Below, piece by piece: positions 16,429 to 24,566 of a DNA stretch of 64,000 bases (its first letter is position 1; every line of letters begins with the position of its first letter). Source of the stretch: Candidatus Gastranaerophilales bacterium (GTDB lineage Bacteria; Cyanobacteriota; Vampirovibrionia; Gastranaerophilales; Gastranaerophilaceae); contig CALVED010000004.1 in NCBI GenBank assembly GCA_944326485.1, forward strand, positions 62,001 through 126,000, in the 5' to 3' direction. Under the pieces are notes generated by a model. That model was not told the DNA's origin and made no database searches. It was given only the letters and a program-made list of their open reading frames with translations. A program made the position numbers and the translations under genes.

Positions 16429-17334
16429 ATGATTACTTTAGACATAGATTTATCGTATTTAAGCAGATACTATAATATTGCTACGAGTTCACTGGAACAG
16501 TATCAAAATAAGAGTATCACGCAAATAATGCAAATTGAAGCCGCAAAAGGTAATACTGCGGCTGCTGAATTTTTGTTAAAAGTTACTTCGGATCCAGAAG
16601 AACTTGCTAAAGTTTTTCAGTTGGTTAATCCTAAGAACAGATACTTAATATTAATGAATATGAATGAAGAAGATTTGATGAAAGTTATGGAATTTCTTCA
16701 AACTGATGAATTTATATTGGGTTTAAGTATATTTACACAAGAAGCAATAATAAAATTAATGACATATTTAGAGCCTGAAAGTCTTGCTACTGTTGTTTTG
16801 GAAAAAATGGATGTTGATAAATTTTTAAAAGCAATACCTGAAGAATATCTGGATGAATTTTTATCTTCTGATAAGCTTGATAGAAAGATGATGTTAAAAG
16901 CTATGGAAGATGTTGATGAAGAACAGTTACAAAAAATGATGGAAAATGTCACGGGGCAGGCCTGTTATGATGATAAAGATGCTATTCTTCAAAAGATGAG
17001 TGGTTTAGATGATGATAATTTTATGCGTGCTGTCTTTAGTTTTGAACCAGAAGGGAAACAACAATTAATTTCGAATTTATTACAAGAAAAACCTGATTTG
17101 TTTGAAGAATTTTCACCTGAAGCAATGGTTCATCCTTTTAAAACTATGCAAAAAGAAGATGTATTAAAATCTTTAGAAGTACTTGAACCTAAAGAATTTC
17201 TACCAATGATGGAAGAACTTCCTCAAGAAATTATGGCTCTTATTGCTACACAAATAGATCCGAAAGTTTTTGCCCAACTTCTTTGTAATGACTTTAAGGA
17301 TATTATTGCAAGTTGTGGTGCTGGACTTGGATAA
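16429..17334 (+). CDS. Cytosolic helical-repeat protein, FliG/MgtE-N-like
   Basis: 301 aa with no signal peptide or membrane helix. It is acidic and all-helical, with repeated short units containing Leu-Met-Glu patterns (DPEELAKVFQLVNPKNRYLILMNM, LEPESLATVVLEKMDVDKFLKAI). These resemble the superhelical repeats shared by the FliG middle domain and the MgtE N domain. None of the MgtE channel or FliG charged C-terminal segments follow, and no flagellar genes are visible. This is a fold-level guess; function unknown. The ATG has no clear Shine-Dalgarno. A 53-aa reading frame lies just downstream. Confidence 0.6.
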   Translation: MITLDIDLSYLSRYYNIATSSLEQYQNKSITQIMQIEAAKGNTAAAEFLLKVTSDPEELAKVFQLVNPKNRYLILMNMNEEDLMKVMEFLQTDEFILGLSIFTQEAIIKLMTYLEPESLATVVLEKMDVDKFLKAIPEEYLDEFLSSDKLDRKMMLKAMEDVDEEQLQKMMENVTGQACYDDKDAILQKMSGLDDDNFMRAVFSFEPEGKQQLISNLLQEKPDLFEEFSPEAMVHPFKTMQKEDVLKSLEVLEPKEFLPMMEELPQEIMALIATQIDPKVFAQLLCNDFKDIIASCGAGLG

Positions 17335-17438
17335 TCTGATTTGTTATATTTAAAGTTATTTGTTAAGAAATGTATCAATATTTCTAAAATTTGAAATATA
17401 TATTCTTGTATATACTTTATATATATGAGGATATTATT

Positions 17439-17600
17439 ATGATGACAAAATTGATAAATTGTAAAATGAAAGAAATATATTTTTCTCCTATCGAGATAAA
17501 AGAGAATCCTGAAGAGGAAAAAGCAAGATGTCAATTTTGGCATTCCATGAATATTTTTGCAATACAAAATATGTCTTTAATTAATTTGCAAAGAGCTTAA
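17439..17600 (+). CDS. Possible 53-aa small protein
   Basis: A short frame starting at the double ATG at 17439/17442, with GAGGA centred about 10 bases upstream, as for other genes here. The product is polar, with one Cys near its middle (KARCQFWHSM) and no signal peptide or membrane helix. It ends one base before the end of the converging substrate-binding lipoprotein gene. Support is the ribosome binding site and the lack of a competing reading; I recognise no homologue. Confidence 0.45.
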   Translation: MMTKLINCKMKEIYFSPIEIKENPEEEKARCQFWHSMNIFAIQNMSLINLQRA

Positions 17601-18380
17601 TTATTTTAATTGCCATTTTTTCTTTAATGCTCTTATTGTTCCATCTTTTTGCATTCTTGTGATGATTATATTTAGATTTTTTTTCAAAGATTCATCTTCT
17701 TCATTTCTTTTTATTCCAATGGCATATGGTTCTTGTGATATTTTATTTTTTAAAATCCTGTATCCTTTATTATCCATCAAGAAGCCTGAAAGAATTGTAT
17801 TATCGCTGCTTAGAGCATCAGCTTGACCTTCTTTAAAAGCTTTAAATGCTTCCTCATAGTTTTTATATCCGTTAAGTCTTGCAGTAGGTATTATTCTTCT
17901 TATATTTTGCTCAGTTGTTGTACCAAGAACAACAATTGTTGTTTTTCTTTTTAAATCTGAAAAGGTATGAATATCACTATCTTCTTTAACAATGGCTGTT
18001 TGTCCTGCAATATAGTAAGGAGTAGTAAAATCTATTAAAAATTGTCTTTGAGGTGTAATAGACATAGTTGCTATAACCATATCTACCTGACCGGAAGTAA
18101 TTGCTTCTATTCTGGTTGCAGGAGTTACAGGAACAAATTTTACTTTTCTTTCACTTCCAAGAATATCTTTTGCTATATATTTTGCAATATCTATGTCAAA
18201 ACCTTCTATTTCACCTGTTGTTTTATTTATATATCCGAAAGGTTTTGAGTCTGTTTTTACTCCTACAATAAGGTTATCACGTTGTATTATTTTATCTACT
18301 TGTGATATAGTTTCTTTTTTACTGCAGCCGGTTAAAAAAAATATAATAAATAGTAATAGTGCTAAAATTAGTTTTTTCAT
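17601..18380 (-). CDS. Amino-acid-binding lipoprotein of an ABC importer
   Basis: 259 aa, SBP_bac_3 family. It has a lipoprotein signal peptide with lipobox LTGC (Cys about residue 19), so it is membrane-tethered in the periplasm. The mature domain shows the family pattern: LIVGVKTDSKPFGYI, GEIEGFDIDIAKYIAKDILG, VTPATRIEAITSGQVDMVIATMSITPQR, IDFTTPYYIAGQTAIV. The ligand is likely an amino acid such as glutamine, histidine or cystine; I cannot tell which. The permease and ATPase genes are not adjacent, so this is an orphan binding protein in this window. GAGGAAG precedes the start. Confidence 0.9.
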   Translation of the reverse strand: MKKLILALLLFIIFFLTGCSKKETISQVDKIIQRDNLIVGVKTDSKPFGYINKTTGEIEGFDIDIAKYIAKDILGSERKVKFVPVTPATRIEAITSGQVDMVIATMSITPQRQFLIDFTTPYYIAGQTAIVKEDSDIHTFSDLKRKTTIVVLGTTTEQNIRRIIPTARLNGYKNYEEAFKAFKEGQADALSSDNTILSGFLMDNKGYRILKNKISQEPYAIGIKRNEEDESLKKNLNIIITRMQKDGTIRALKKKWQLK

Positions 18381-18529
18381 ATACTTCCTCTTTTTTATTA
18401 AATCATATTTTTATATATTCTAAATACTATTAAAGATGTAATTATTAATGTTTATTACTTTTATAAAGATTACCTTGCAATAGTTTAAAATAAGAGATTA
18501 AACATTATTCACTTTAAAAAAAATATCAG

Positions 18530-18535
18530 TATAAT
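18530..18535 (+). promoter_or_regulatory. -10 box 7 bp before the ATG
   Basis: Perfect TATAAT followed by AGTAAAT and the ATG at 18543. The -35 region is poor (TTCACT at 18508). No Shine-Dalgarno; predicted leaderless. Confidence 0.4.
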
Positions 18536-18542
18536 AGTAAAT

Positions 18543-19154
18543 ATGAAAAAAATTTTGATGGTTTTATCCTTAATTTTTGTTATTTTTATAACATCAGGTG
18601 CCGGCTATATGGGTACACTGCCTGATATTGATGCTGAATTTAGTTATTTGAGAAAACAAAGCAGTGAAAATGCTATGGCTCCATATACTGTTGAAGAGCT
18701 TGATAAAAAAAATGAACAGGAATTACGTAATGTTCCAAGAGATAATGATAATTATGTAGATATAATCATAAAAAAGGATAAAACAACACAGTATTTAAAA
18801 GATGTTAACTCTGTGATATTAATACTTGAAAAACTTAGAAGATGTTTGAATACAGATCAAAATATACAAAAATTTAATGCAATTGTTAGTAATCTGATTG
18901 ATAATGTTGAATATATAAAACAAGAATATAAAGACAAACCGGAAAGCAATTATCTTTCTTATGCTCGCTTAATATATGTTTCAGATTCTGCTCGTTCTGT
19001 TGCTAATTATAGAATGCAAGGTGCTCGAAGCGAAAAATATATTCCATATACATCTTCTAATAATATTTACACAAAAGAAACTACTGAAAAAAAACTAAAT
19101 GATTTATTGAATAATGTAAATGAAACTTTATTTATTTTAAAAAATTTAGAATAA
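18543..19154 (+). CDS. Secreted hypothetical protein
   Basis: 203 aa, not recognised. An N-terminal hydrophobic signal (MKKILMVLSLIFVIFITSGAG) is followed by a polar stretch and then a helical domain of about 120 residues with heptad-like Leu/Ile spacing (LKDVNSVILILEKLRRCLN, KFNAIVSNLIDNVEYIKQEY, LNDLLNNVNETLFILKNLE), probably a small helical bundle. There is a single Cys. It is followed 73 bp later by another exported protein on the same strand, but that gene has its own ribosome binding site and probably its own promoter. Confidence 0.75.
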   Translation: MKKILMVLSLIFVIFITSGAGYMGTLPDIDAEFSYLRKQSSENAMAPYTVEELDKKNEQELRNVPRDNDNYVDIIIKKDKTTQYLKDVNSVILILEKLRRCLNTDQNIQKFNAIVSNLIDNVEYIKQEYKDKPESNYLSYARLIYVSDSARSVANYRMQGARSEKYIPYTSSNNIYTKETTEKKLNDLLNNVNETLFILKNLE

Positions 19155-19227
19155 TTATACTTTTATTTATCTTAGTGTCTATTATATTCAATATTTATTT
19201 TCTCTTATATTAAATTAGGAGAAAGAT

Positions 19228-20013
19228 ATGTTAAAAAAAAGTTTATTGGTAATTATATTATTTTTTCAATTTTTTATAATAAGTTTTGCGTATAGCGATA
19301 ATACAATCGAAAATCTTGAATATTCGAAATATGGGAAAATATATTCAAATGAAGATTTTGGGACAAGATTAAGACGTTTGGAAATGGATATATTAGGTAT
19401 GTCACAATCAGGTGATATAAATTCCAGAATAGCAAAACTGCAAAAAGTTGCTGGGGTTGGCAAATATAGTGCTATAATGCCCCCAGATGATAATTTTTAT
19501 CCAGGAGAGAAAAAAAGTGTAATTAGAAAATTTTTTGATAATGTAACTTCATCTTTTTACGATCCAGAGAGTATTACCGGATATACTCCATCAATAACAA
19601 ATAACGGTTATTATTACGATTCATCATATAATAATGGGTTTTTTAATCGATATAACAATTATTATCCATATAATAGAAGATATCTTGGGTATAATAATCC
19701 TTTTTATAATAATAATAGATATTTTAGAAATAATTGGCCGAATAGAAATAAAATAAGTTCTATCCTTCCATCTATGAATACAAATAATATTATTAATATG
19801 AATAATAGATTTCCAAATAGATTACATAAACCATATAAACCATATAAACCATATAAACCATATAAACCATATAGGCCATATAAACCATATAGGCCATATA
19901 GGCCGAATATGTCTTATAGTCCATATAATCCATATAATAGAAATAGTCTTTTACCAACAGATATGTCTACAAATATTGCAACCAGGTCTTCTGTTCACAT
20001 ATTACAGGACTGA
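19228..20013 (+). CDS. Secreted RLxRLE-module protein with KPY repeat tail
   Basis: 261 aa. A signal peptide (first 22 residues) is followed at about 29-77 by a module, YSKYGKIYSNEDFGTRLRRLEM then GDINSRIAKLQ, that also occurs three times in the protein at 50.3 kb. After this comes a long Tyr/Asn-rich low-complexity region and a run of KPY/RPY triplets (about residues 200-225), then a short polar end. Such Pro/Tyr repeats suggest an extended, possibly cell-wall- or glycan-interacting tail. Function unknown. TAGGAGAA is 6 bases before the ATG. Confidence 0.75.
   Translation: MLKKSLLVIILFFQFFIISFAYSDNTIENLEYSKYGKIYSNEDFGTRLRRLEMDILGMSQSGDINSRIAKLQKVAGVGKYSAIMPPDDNFYPGEKKSVIRKFFDNVTSSFYDPESITGYTPSITNNGYYYDSSYNNGFFNRYNNYYPYNRRYLGYNNPFYNNNRYFRNNWPNRNKISSILPSMNTNNIINMNNRFPNRLHKPYKPYKPYKPYKPYRPYKPYRPYRPNMSYSPYNPYNRNSLLPTDMSTNIATRSSVHILQD
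19830..19905 (+). repeat. 9-bp tandem repeat (CCATATARR) encoding KPY/RPY
   Basis: About eight copies of a 9-bp unit, CCATATAAA or CCATATAGG, in frame. The array is prone to length change without shifting the frame. Confidence 0.85.
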
Positions 20014-20019
20014 TATTAT

Positions 20020-20058
20020 AAAATAAAAAGAGAACCTAAAAAGTTCTCTTTTTATTTT
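20020..20058. terminator. Bidirectional terminator between converging genes
   Basis: AAAATAAAAAGAGAAC pairs with GTTCTCTTTTTATTTT around a 7-nt loop. It serves the exported protein gene on + and the rpsF-ssb-rpsR operon on -. Confidence 0.85.
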
Positions 20059-20075
20059 AAATTTAATTTATAAAA

Positions 20076-20309
20076 TTAAGATTCAAAAACATAACAAAGT
20101 AAAGAAGCTTCTCTAGCTTTTTTAACAGCTTTTGCAAGCATTCTTTGATGTTCAGCACAAGTTCCTGTAATTCTTCTTGGAAGAATTTTTCCTGCTTCAG
20201 TTAAATATTTTCTTAGTTTTTGAGCATCTTTATAATCAATTACTTCAACTTTATCTGCACAGAAACTGCAATTTTTACGTTTTTTCTTGTCTAATTGTTC
20301 TTTTGCCAT
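20076..20309 (-). CDS. rpsR: 30S ribosomal protein S18
   Basis: 77 aa. Typical S18 features are [38 protein letters not shown] in the C-terminal two thirds and an N-terminal CSFC with a further Cys, the zinc-binding form (C+ type). It binds next to S6 on the 30S platform. It is last of rpsF-ssb-rpsR, an order conserved across bacteria; S6 and S18 form a dimer, explaining the shared operon. rplI does not follow. Confidence 0.97.
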   Translation of the reverse strand: MAKEQLDKKKRKNCSFCADKVEVIDYKDAQKLRKYLTEAGKILPRRITGTCAEHQRMLAKAVKKAREASLLCYVFES

Positions 20310-20339
20310 TATATTTTCCTCTATTTCCTATTGTATTTC

Positions 20340-20738
20340 TTAAAAAGGTATTTCTTCTTCACCAATTAAAACATCGTCCATTTCTACTTCTGAAAATTTA
20401 ACAACGTCATCTGTAGACTTAGAAGCAGTAGAATTTGTTTTTGTTGAATTAATAACTTCAAAACTTGATAAATCAATTTCCATTACTTTCTTTTCATTTC
20501 CATCTTCAGCTTGGAAACTTGATACTTGAAGTCTTCCTTCGACAACGATTTTGTCACCTTTTGTAATTGCAGACTCAATTGTTTCTGCCAGATTACCTCT
20601 TGCAACGACTCTTATTAGTGATTGTTCTTTTTCGTCAATATTTAAAGTAAAAGAAGTAACAGGAATATTATTTCCTGTAAATCTTTTTTCCGGATTTCTA
20701 TATACTATACCTGAAATAACTGCTTTAGCTATTGACAT
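20340..20738 (-). CDS. ssb: Single-stranded DNA-binding protein
   Basis: 132 aa. The N-terminal OB fold (AKAVISGIVYRNPEKRFTGNNIPVTSFTLNI, ARGNLAETIESAITKGDKIVVEGRLQVSSF) is followed by a short Ser/Thr/Asp-rich tail ending in the acidic tip GEEEIPF, the docking peptide for repair and replication partners. The tail is shorter than in E. coli SSB. It lies between rpsF and rpsR, the common place for ssb. Confidence 0.95.
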   Translation of the reverse strand: MSIAKAVISGIVYRNPEKRFTGNNIPVTSFTLNIDEKEQSLIRVVARGNLAETIESAITKGDKIVVEGRLQVSSFQAEDGNEKKVMEIDLSSFEVINSTKTNSTASKSTDDVVKFSEVEMDDVLIGEEEIPF

Positions 20739-20754
20739 TATTTAACTCCAATTT

Positions 20755-21051
20755 TTATGCTTTAACTTCTGAAATTTCTAGAAGCATTATTCTTAAGATA
20801 TTTTCATTTAATCTTAATTGTCTTCTGAATTTTTCAACTTGGCTTGGATCCATTTCAAAAGTTTGAACTGCAAAATAGCCGTCTCTGTAGTCTTGAATAT
20901 CATAAGAAAGTTTTTTACGTCCCATTTTATCAGTAAGTATAACTTTTCCATCTAAAGAAACTATAGTTTCTTCTATTTTTGCAACAACTTTATCATATTC
21001 TTCAGAATCAATATTTGGTTTAATTATTGATAATAATTCGTATTTTCTCAA
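20755..21051 (-). CDS. rpsF: 30S ribosomal protein S6
   Basis: 98 aa starting at TTG (21051). This start is chosen because AAGGAGAA lies 6 bases upstream and the product then begins (M)RKYELLSIIKPN, the normal S6 N-terminus; a longer frame from 21120 would add 23 residues unlike any S6. Family features are KIEETIVSLDGKVILTDKMGRKKLSYDIQDYRDGYFAVQTFEM. TTG initiation is rare for a ribosomal protein gene and might limit expression or allow feedback. First gene of rpsF-ssb-rpsR. Confidence 0.93.
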   Translation of the reverse strand: MRKYELLSIIKPNIDSEEYDKVVAKIEETIVSLDGKVILTDKMGRKKLSYDIQDYRDGYFAVQTFEMDPSQVEKFRRQLRLNENILRIMLLEISEVKA

Positions 21052-21178
21052 TTTAGTTCTCCTTGACTTATAATTTTTAATATTCAAAAAACATGTTAAC
21101 ATGAACATTTTTAAATACAAATACTTATGGCTTTTTATGTTAAAATTTGTGTGAATTAAGTTTAAAAAGAAAGAAATT

Positions 21179-22210
21179 ATGGATAAATTTGAGTTAGTTG
21201 GAAAAAATCTTGATGAAATTGAAAGATTTATGTTAGAAAATAATCAATCAAAATTCAGGGCAAAACAAATATACAATTGGATTTATTTAAAGTCTGTTGA
21301 TTCTTTTGAAAAGATGACAGACTTATCTTTAGAAACACGAGAATTGTTAAAAGAAAAGGCTTTATTTAGCAAGTTAGTAATAAAAGATAAACAAGTAAGT
21401 AAAGATGGCACAATTAAATATCTATTTGAACTTATTGATGGAAACTTTGTAGAAGCAGTGTTAATGAGATTTGATAACAGGGCTAATCTTACAGCGTGTA
21501 TAAGTACACAGGTTGGATGTCCTATGGGATGCAGTTTTTGTGCAACAGCAAAATTAGGTTTTAAAAGAAATTTAGATACGAATGAAATAGTTCAACAAAT
21601 TTTTCTAATACAAGCAGATACTGGTTTAAAAATTACAAATATAGTTTATATGGGACAGGGTGAGCCGTTGTTAAATTTCGATAATTTATTAAATTCCATA
21701 AAAATATTTAGAGAGCAATTTCAGATAGGAGCAAGAAGAATTACTGTTTCAACATGTGGGATAATTCCTCAAATAGAAAAACTTGCAGACTTAAATTTTC
21801 AATCTACTTTAGCAATTTCTTTACATGCATCTGATAATGAAAAAAGAAAACAAATTATGCCTGTTTCAAATAAATATCCTTATGATAAACTTATTGATGC
21901 ATTAAAAAAATATACGGATAAAACGGGGCGTAGAGTTACAATTGAATATGTTCTTATCAAAGACATTAATGACACACTAGAGGATGCTAAAAAGTTAGCA
22001 TATTCAATTTCTAAATTAAAAAGTAATGTAAATTTGATTATTTATAATCAAAATGAATATAGTCAATATAAAAAGCCTTTAAAAGAAAATGTAATGAGAT
22101 TTAAATATATTCTGGAAGCCTCTGGTAAAAAAGTTACAATAAGATTGGAAAGAGGCGGAGATATTGATGCTGCTTGCGGACAGCTTAGTTCAAAAATGAA
22201 AAATAAATAA
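21179..22210 (+). CDS. rlmN: Dual-specificity 23S rRNA/tRNA adenine-C2 methyltransferase
   Basis: A radical-SAM enzyme that methylates A2503 of 23S rRNA and A37 of some tRNAs. 343 aa. The N-terminal accessory domain (SKFRAKQIYNWIY) precedes the radical SAM cluster CPMGCSFC (CX3CX2C), in CISTQVGCPMGCSFCATAKLGF. Further signatures are NIVYMGQGEPLLN, ITVSTCGIIPQI and LAISLHASDNEKRKQIMP. The C-terminal resolving cysteine is in DAACGQL. It is transcribed divergently from the rpsF operon. Confidence 0.96.
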   Translation: MDKFELVGKNLDEIERFMLENNQSKFRAKQIYNWIYLKSVDSFEKMTDLSLETRELLKEKALFSKLVIKDKQVSKDGTIKYLFELIDGNFVEAVLMRFDNRANLTACISTQVGCPMGCSFCATAKLGFKRNLDTNEIVQQIFLIQADTGLKITNIVYMGQGEPLLNFDNLLNSIKIFREQFQIGARRITVSTCGIIPQIEKLADLNFQSTLAISLHASDNEKRKQIMPVSNKYPYDKLIDALKKYTDKTGRRVTIEYVLIKDINDTLEDAKKLAYSISKLKSNVNLIIYNQNEYSQYKKPLKENVMRFKYILEASGKKVTIRLERGGDIDAACGQLSSKMKNK

Positions 22211-22298
22211 TTTTCTTAAAAAAAGATTATTTAAAACTTGTCATGTTTTATTTTTATGGTTAAAATTATAATGTAGTTCACAAGTTTTTTTATTTAAA

Positions 22299-22327
22299 AT
22301 GACAAAATTTTAAATTTAAACTATAAT
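22299..22327 (+). promoter_or_regulatory. Promoter of the Zn-ribbon gene-rimM-trmD operon
   Basis: ATGACA (22299-22304), a 17-bp spacer and perfect TATAAT (22322-22327). The predicted start near 22334 gives a leader of about 115 nt before the ATG at 22448, longer than usual here. Confidence 0.6.
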
Positions 22328-22447
22328 GAATGTAAGGTAGAATTATTAATCTAATCAACATAGTATTTAAAATTAACAAGGGAGCAAGATTTCTTATATT
22401 AAAAGAGAGAGAAATTATTTTTGCTTATAGAAAAAGGGGCATACCAG

Positions 22448-23281
22448 ATGTACGTAAATAAGTGTATTAAGTGCGGTGCTGAGTTCGAAACAAAGAATCC
22501 CAAGCGAGTTATTTGTCCGAATTGCTTGTATTCTGATAAAAAATATACAGAAGAGTTATCTCAAGAAGCTCAAAATGCATCATTAACACAAGACACTTCT
22601 TCGAAAAAAAATTCTTATTCTTATGATGATTCAAATGAAGAAAGAAAATTTAGAAGTTATGAAAGACCTGAACGTCCTTCATATAATAGAGGATTTTCTT
22701 ATAAAAACAGTAATGACAGATCTAGAGAAAATCGTACTCAAGGTTCTTACCAAAGACCATTTAACAAAAATAGAAATGACAATCAAAGAGGTAGAAATAA
22801 TTTCAATAAACAAGGCGGTTTTTCCAGAAATCGTCAAGGCGGTTTTAAATCAAAGCCACAACGTCAGAAACAACTATTAGTTAGTAAAGAACAATTAGAA
22901 CAAATAGAAATTCTTTATAAAAAAGCACTGCCTCTTCCAAATCCGGATGTTCATGAAATTATAGGTCAAGCTATTGGTTTAGAACCAAGAAAAGTATTTT
23001 TTGGTATAAATTTGGTTAGACAAAAATTAATGCTTCCTAAATTGCCATTTCCAAAAAGAAAATTGGCAGTTTCTCCGGATCAGTTATTTGCTATAAAGAA
23101 TTTATATGAGCCATTATTACCATTGCCTCCAATTGGTTGTCATAAAATAATAGCAGCTCAATTAAAAATGGATGAGTGGAGAGTTCATGTCGGTATTGGT
23201 TTAATTAGAAAACAAATGGGACTTGACAGGTGGAATCAAAATCGTGAAGATGCACCTGCTGAATATAAAAAGACTACATAA
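22448..23281 (+). CDS. Zn-ribbon protein with disordered Arg/Asn linker and duplicated domain
   Basis: 277 aa. The start at 22448 is preferred over TTG at 22421 because the product then opens with the ribbon (MYVNKCIKCGAEF) and GGGG lies about 7 bases upstream. Parts: residues 1-30, a four-Cys zinc ribbon (CIKC, CPNC); about 60-145, a disordered Arg/Asn/Gly/Phe linker (GGFSRNRQGGF) like RNA-binding RGG regions; about 150-265, two similar 55-60-residue domains (LYKKALPLPNPDVHEIIGQA and LYEPLLPLPPIGCHKIIAAQ, each followed by a GI.L.RQ/RK helix). Its place directly before rimM-trmD (3-bp gap) hints at RNA or ribosome work. No named family known to me. Confidence 0.8.
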   Translation: MYVNKCIKCGAEFETKNPKRVICPNCLYSDKKYTEELSQEAQNASLTQDTSSKKNSYSYDDSNEERKFRSYERPERPSYNRGFSYKNSNDRSRENRTQGSYQRPFNKNRNDNQRGRNNFNKQGGFSRNRQGGFKSKPQRQKQLLVSKEQLEQIEILYKKALPLPNPDVHEIIGQAIGLEPRKVFFGINLVRQKLMLPKLPFPKRKLAVSPDQLFAIKNLYEPLLPLPPIGCHKIIAAQLKMDEWRVHVGIGLIRKQMGLDRWNQNREDAPAEYKKTT

Positions 23282-23283
23282 TT

Positions 23284-23799
23284 ATGAATAATAATTTAAT
23301 TTCAATTGCAAAGATTCTTAATTTTCATGGGATTAAAGGTGAAGCCAAACTCGGTTTTTCTAAAGGAAGAGAAAAACAAATTGAGTCTTTAAAAAAAGTT
23401 TTCGTGCTTAAAGATAAAAATTATAAAGAACTAAATGTTATATCAGTAAGATTTCATAAACATTTTGCTATAGTCAAATTTGATGAGTTTAAAACAGTTA
23501 ATGATGTTGAAGAATATAAAGGCTGTGATTTATATTTAGAAAAGGAAAAAGTTGAAGAATATCTTGAGTCTGATGAATTTTTAATTAGTGATTTAATAGG
23601 CATGGATGTTTTTGATGAAGATGGTTGTTTGTTAGGTAGTATAATCGCTATTGGTGAAAATTTAGCAAATAATTTGTTATCTGTAAAAGATAGTAACGGT
23701 AAAGAACATTTGGTTCCTTTTGTAAAAGAGTTGGTTCCTGTTGTTGATTTAAAAAATAATAGAGTTGTTATTAACAATATAGAAGGTCTTATAAGTTGA
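23284..23799 (+). CDS. rimM: 16S rRNA processing protein RimM
   Basis: 171 aa. The N-terminal RimM barrel begins with ISIAKILNFHGIKGEAKLGF, and the C-terminal PRC-barrel domain includes LIGMDVFDEDGCLLGSI and HLVPFVKELVPVVDLKNNRVVI. It binds S19 and helps mature the 30S head. It overlaps trmD by 4 bases (TTGA), so translation is coupled. The usual upstream neighbour rpsP is absent and is replaced by the Zn-ribbon gene. Confidence 0.94.
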   Translation: MNNNLISIAKILNFHGIKGEAKLGFSKGREKQIESLKKVFVLKDKNYKELNVISVRFHKHFAIVKFDEFKTVNDVEEYKGCDLYLEKEKVEEYLESDEFLISDLIGMDVFDEDGCLLGSIIAIGENLANNLLSVKDSNGKEHLVPFVKELVPVVDLKNNRVVINNIEGLIS

Positions 23800-24533
23800 G
23801 ATTTGATGTATTAACTTTATTCCCTGAATTTATATCAGGTGCTTGTAATTATAGCATCATAAAACGTGCATTAAATCAAAATTATATAAATATTAATGTT
23901 ATAAATCCGAGAGATTATACTAAAGATAAGCATAAGAAAGTAGATGATACTCCGTATGGAGGTGGGGCAGGCATGTTGCTTATGTGCCAGCCATATATTG
24001 ATGCTTATAATGCAGTGGAAAAAAACGAAAATTCAAAAACAATAATAATGTCTCCTAAGGGACAGGTTTTTAATCAAGAAATGGCCAAAGATTTTGCAAA
24101 TAAATCACAAATAATTATTATTTGCGGTCATTATGAAGGTTTTGATGAAAGAATTATAGACATAACTCAAGCAGAAGAAGTTTCAATTGGAGATTTTGTT
24201 TTAACAGGCGGTGAAATACCAGCGTTGGCTATTATAGATAGTGTTTCAAGATTAATAAAAGGCGTATTGGGTGATGATGAATCATCTGAATTTGATTCAC
24301 ATTATGACGGTTTATTAGAATATCCTCATTATACAAAACCGAGAAATTATGATGGTCTTGAAGTTCCTGAAGTTTTGTTATCCGGAAATCATGAAAAAAT
24401 TAAGGAATGGAGAAGGTTGCAACAATTTATAATTACTAAAAATAAAAGACCTGATTTATTTGAGAAGTTTATAAATTCTGAAATATCTAAATATGATAAA
24501 AAAATAATAGAAAAAAATTCACAATTGTTTTAA
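23796..24533 (+). CDS. trmD: tRNA (guanine-37 N1)-methyltransferase
   Basis: A SPOUT methyltransferase that makes m1G37 and prevents frameshifting. 245 aa, starting at TTG overlapping the rimM stop. Signatures are LTLFPEFISG, VDDTPYGGGAGMLLMCQPY, the knot region IIICGHYEGFDERIID, EEVSIGDFVLTGGEIPALAIIDSVSRL, and the C-terminal helix PKPRNYDGLEVPEVLLSGNH-like segment (TKPRNYDGLEVPEVLLSG). Essential in most bacteria. Confidence 0.96.
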   Translation: MRFDVLTLFPEFISGACNYSIIKRALNQNYININVINPRDYTKDKHKKVDDTPYGGGAGMLLMCQPYIDAYNAVEKNENSKTIIMSPKGQVFNQEMAKDFANKSQIIIICGHYEGFDERIIDITQAEEVSIGDFVLTGGEIPALAIIDSVSRLIKGVLGDDESSEFDSHYDGLLEYPHYTKPRNYDGLEVPEVLLSGNHEKIKEWRRLQQFIITKNKRPDLFEKFINSEISKYDKKIIEKNSQLF

Positions 24534-24566
24534 ACTATAATTTGGAATAGATAACAGGGAATTATT

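Noticed and set aside
17223-17567. Minus-strand frame opposite the FliG/MgtE-N-like gene end
   Set aside because: No ribosome binding site, and its product is a typical Phe/Ile-rich antisense shadow.
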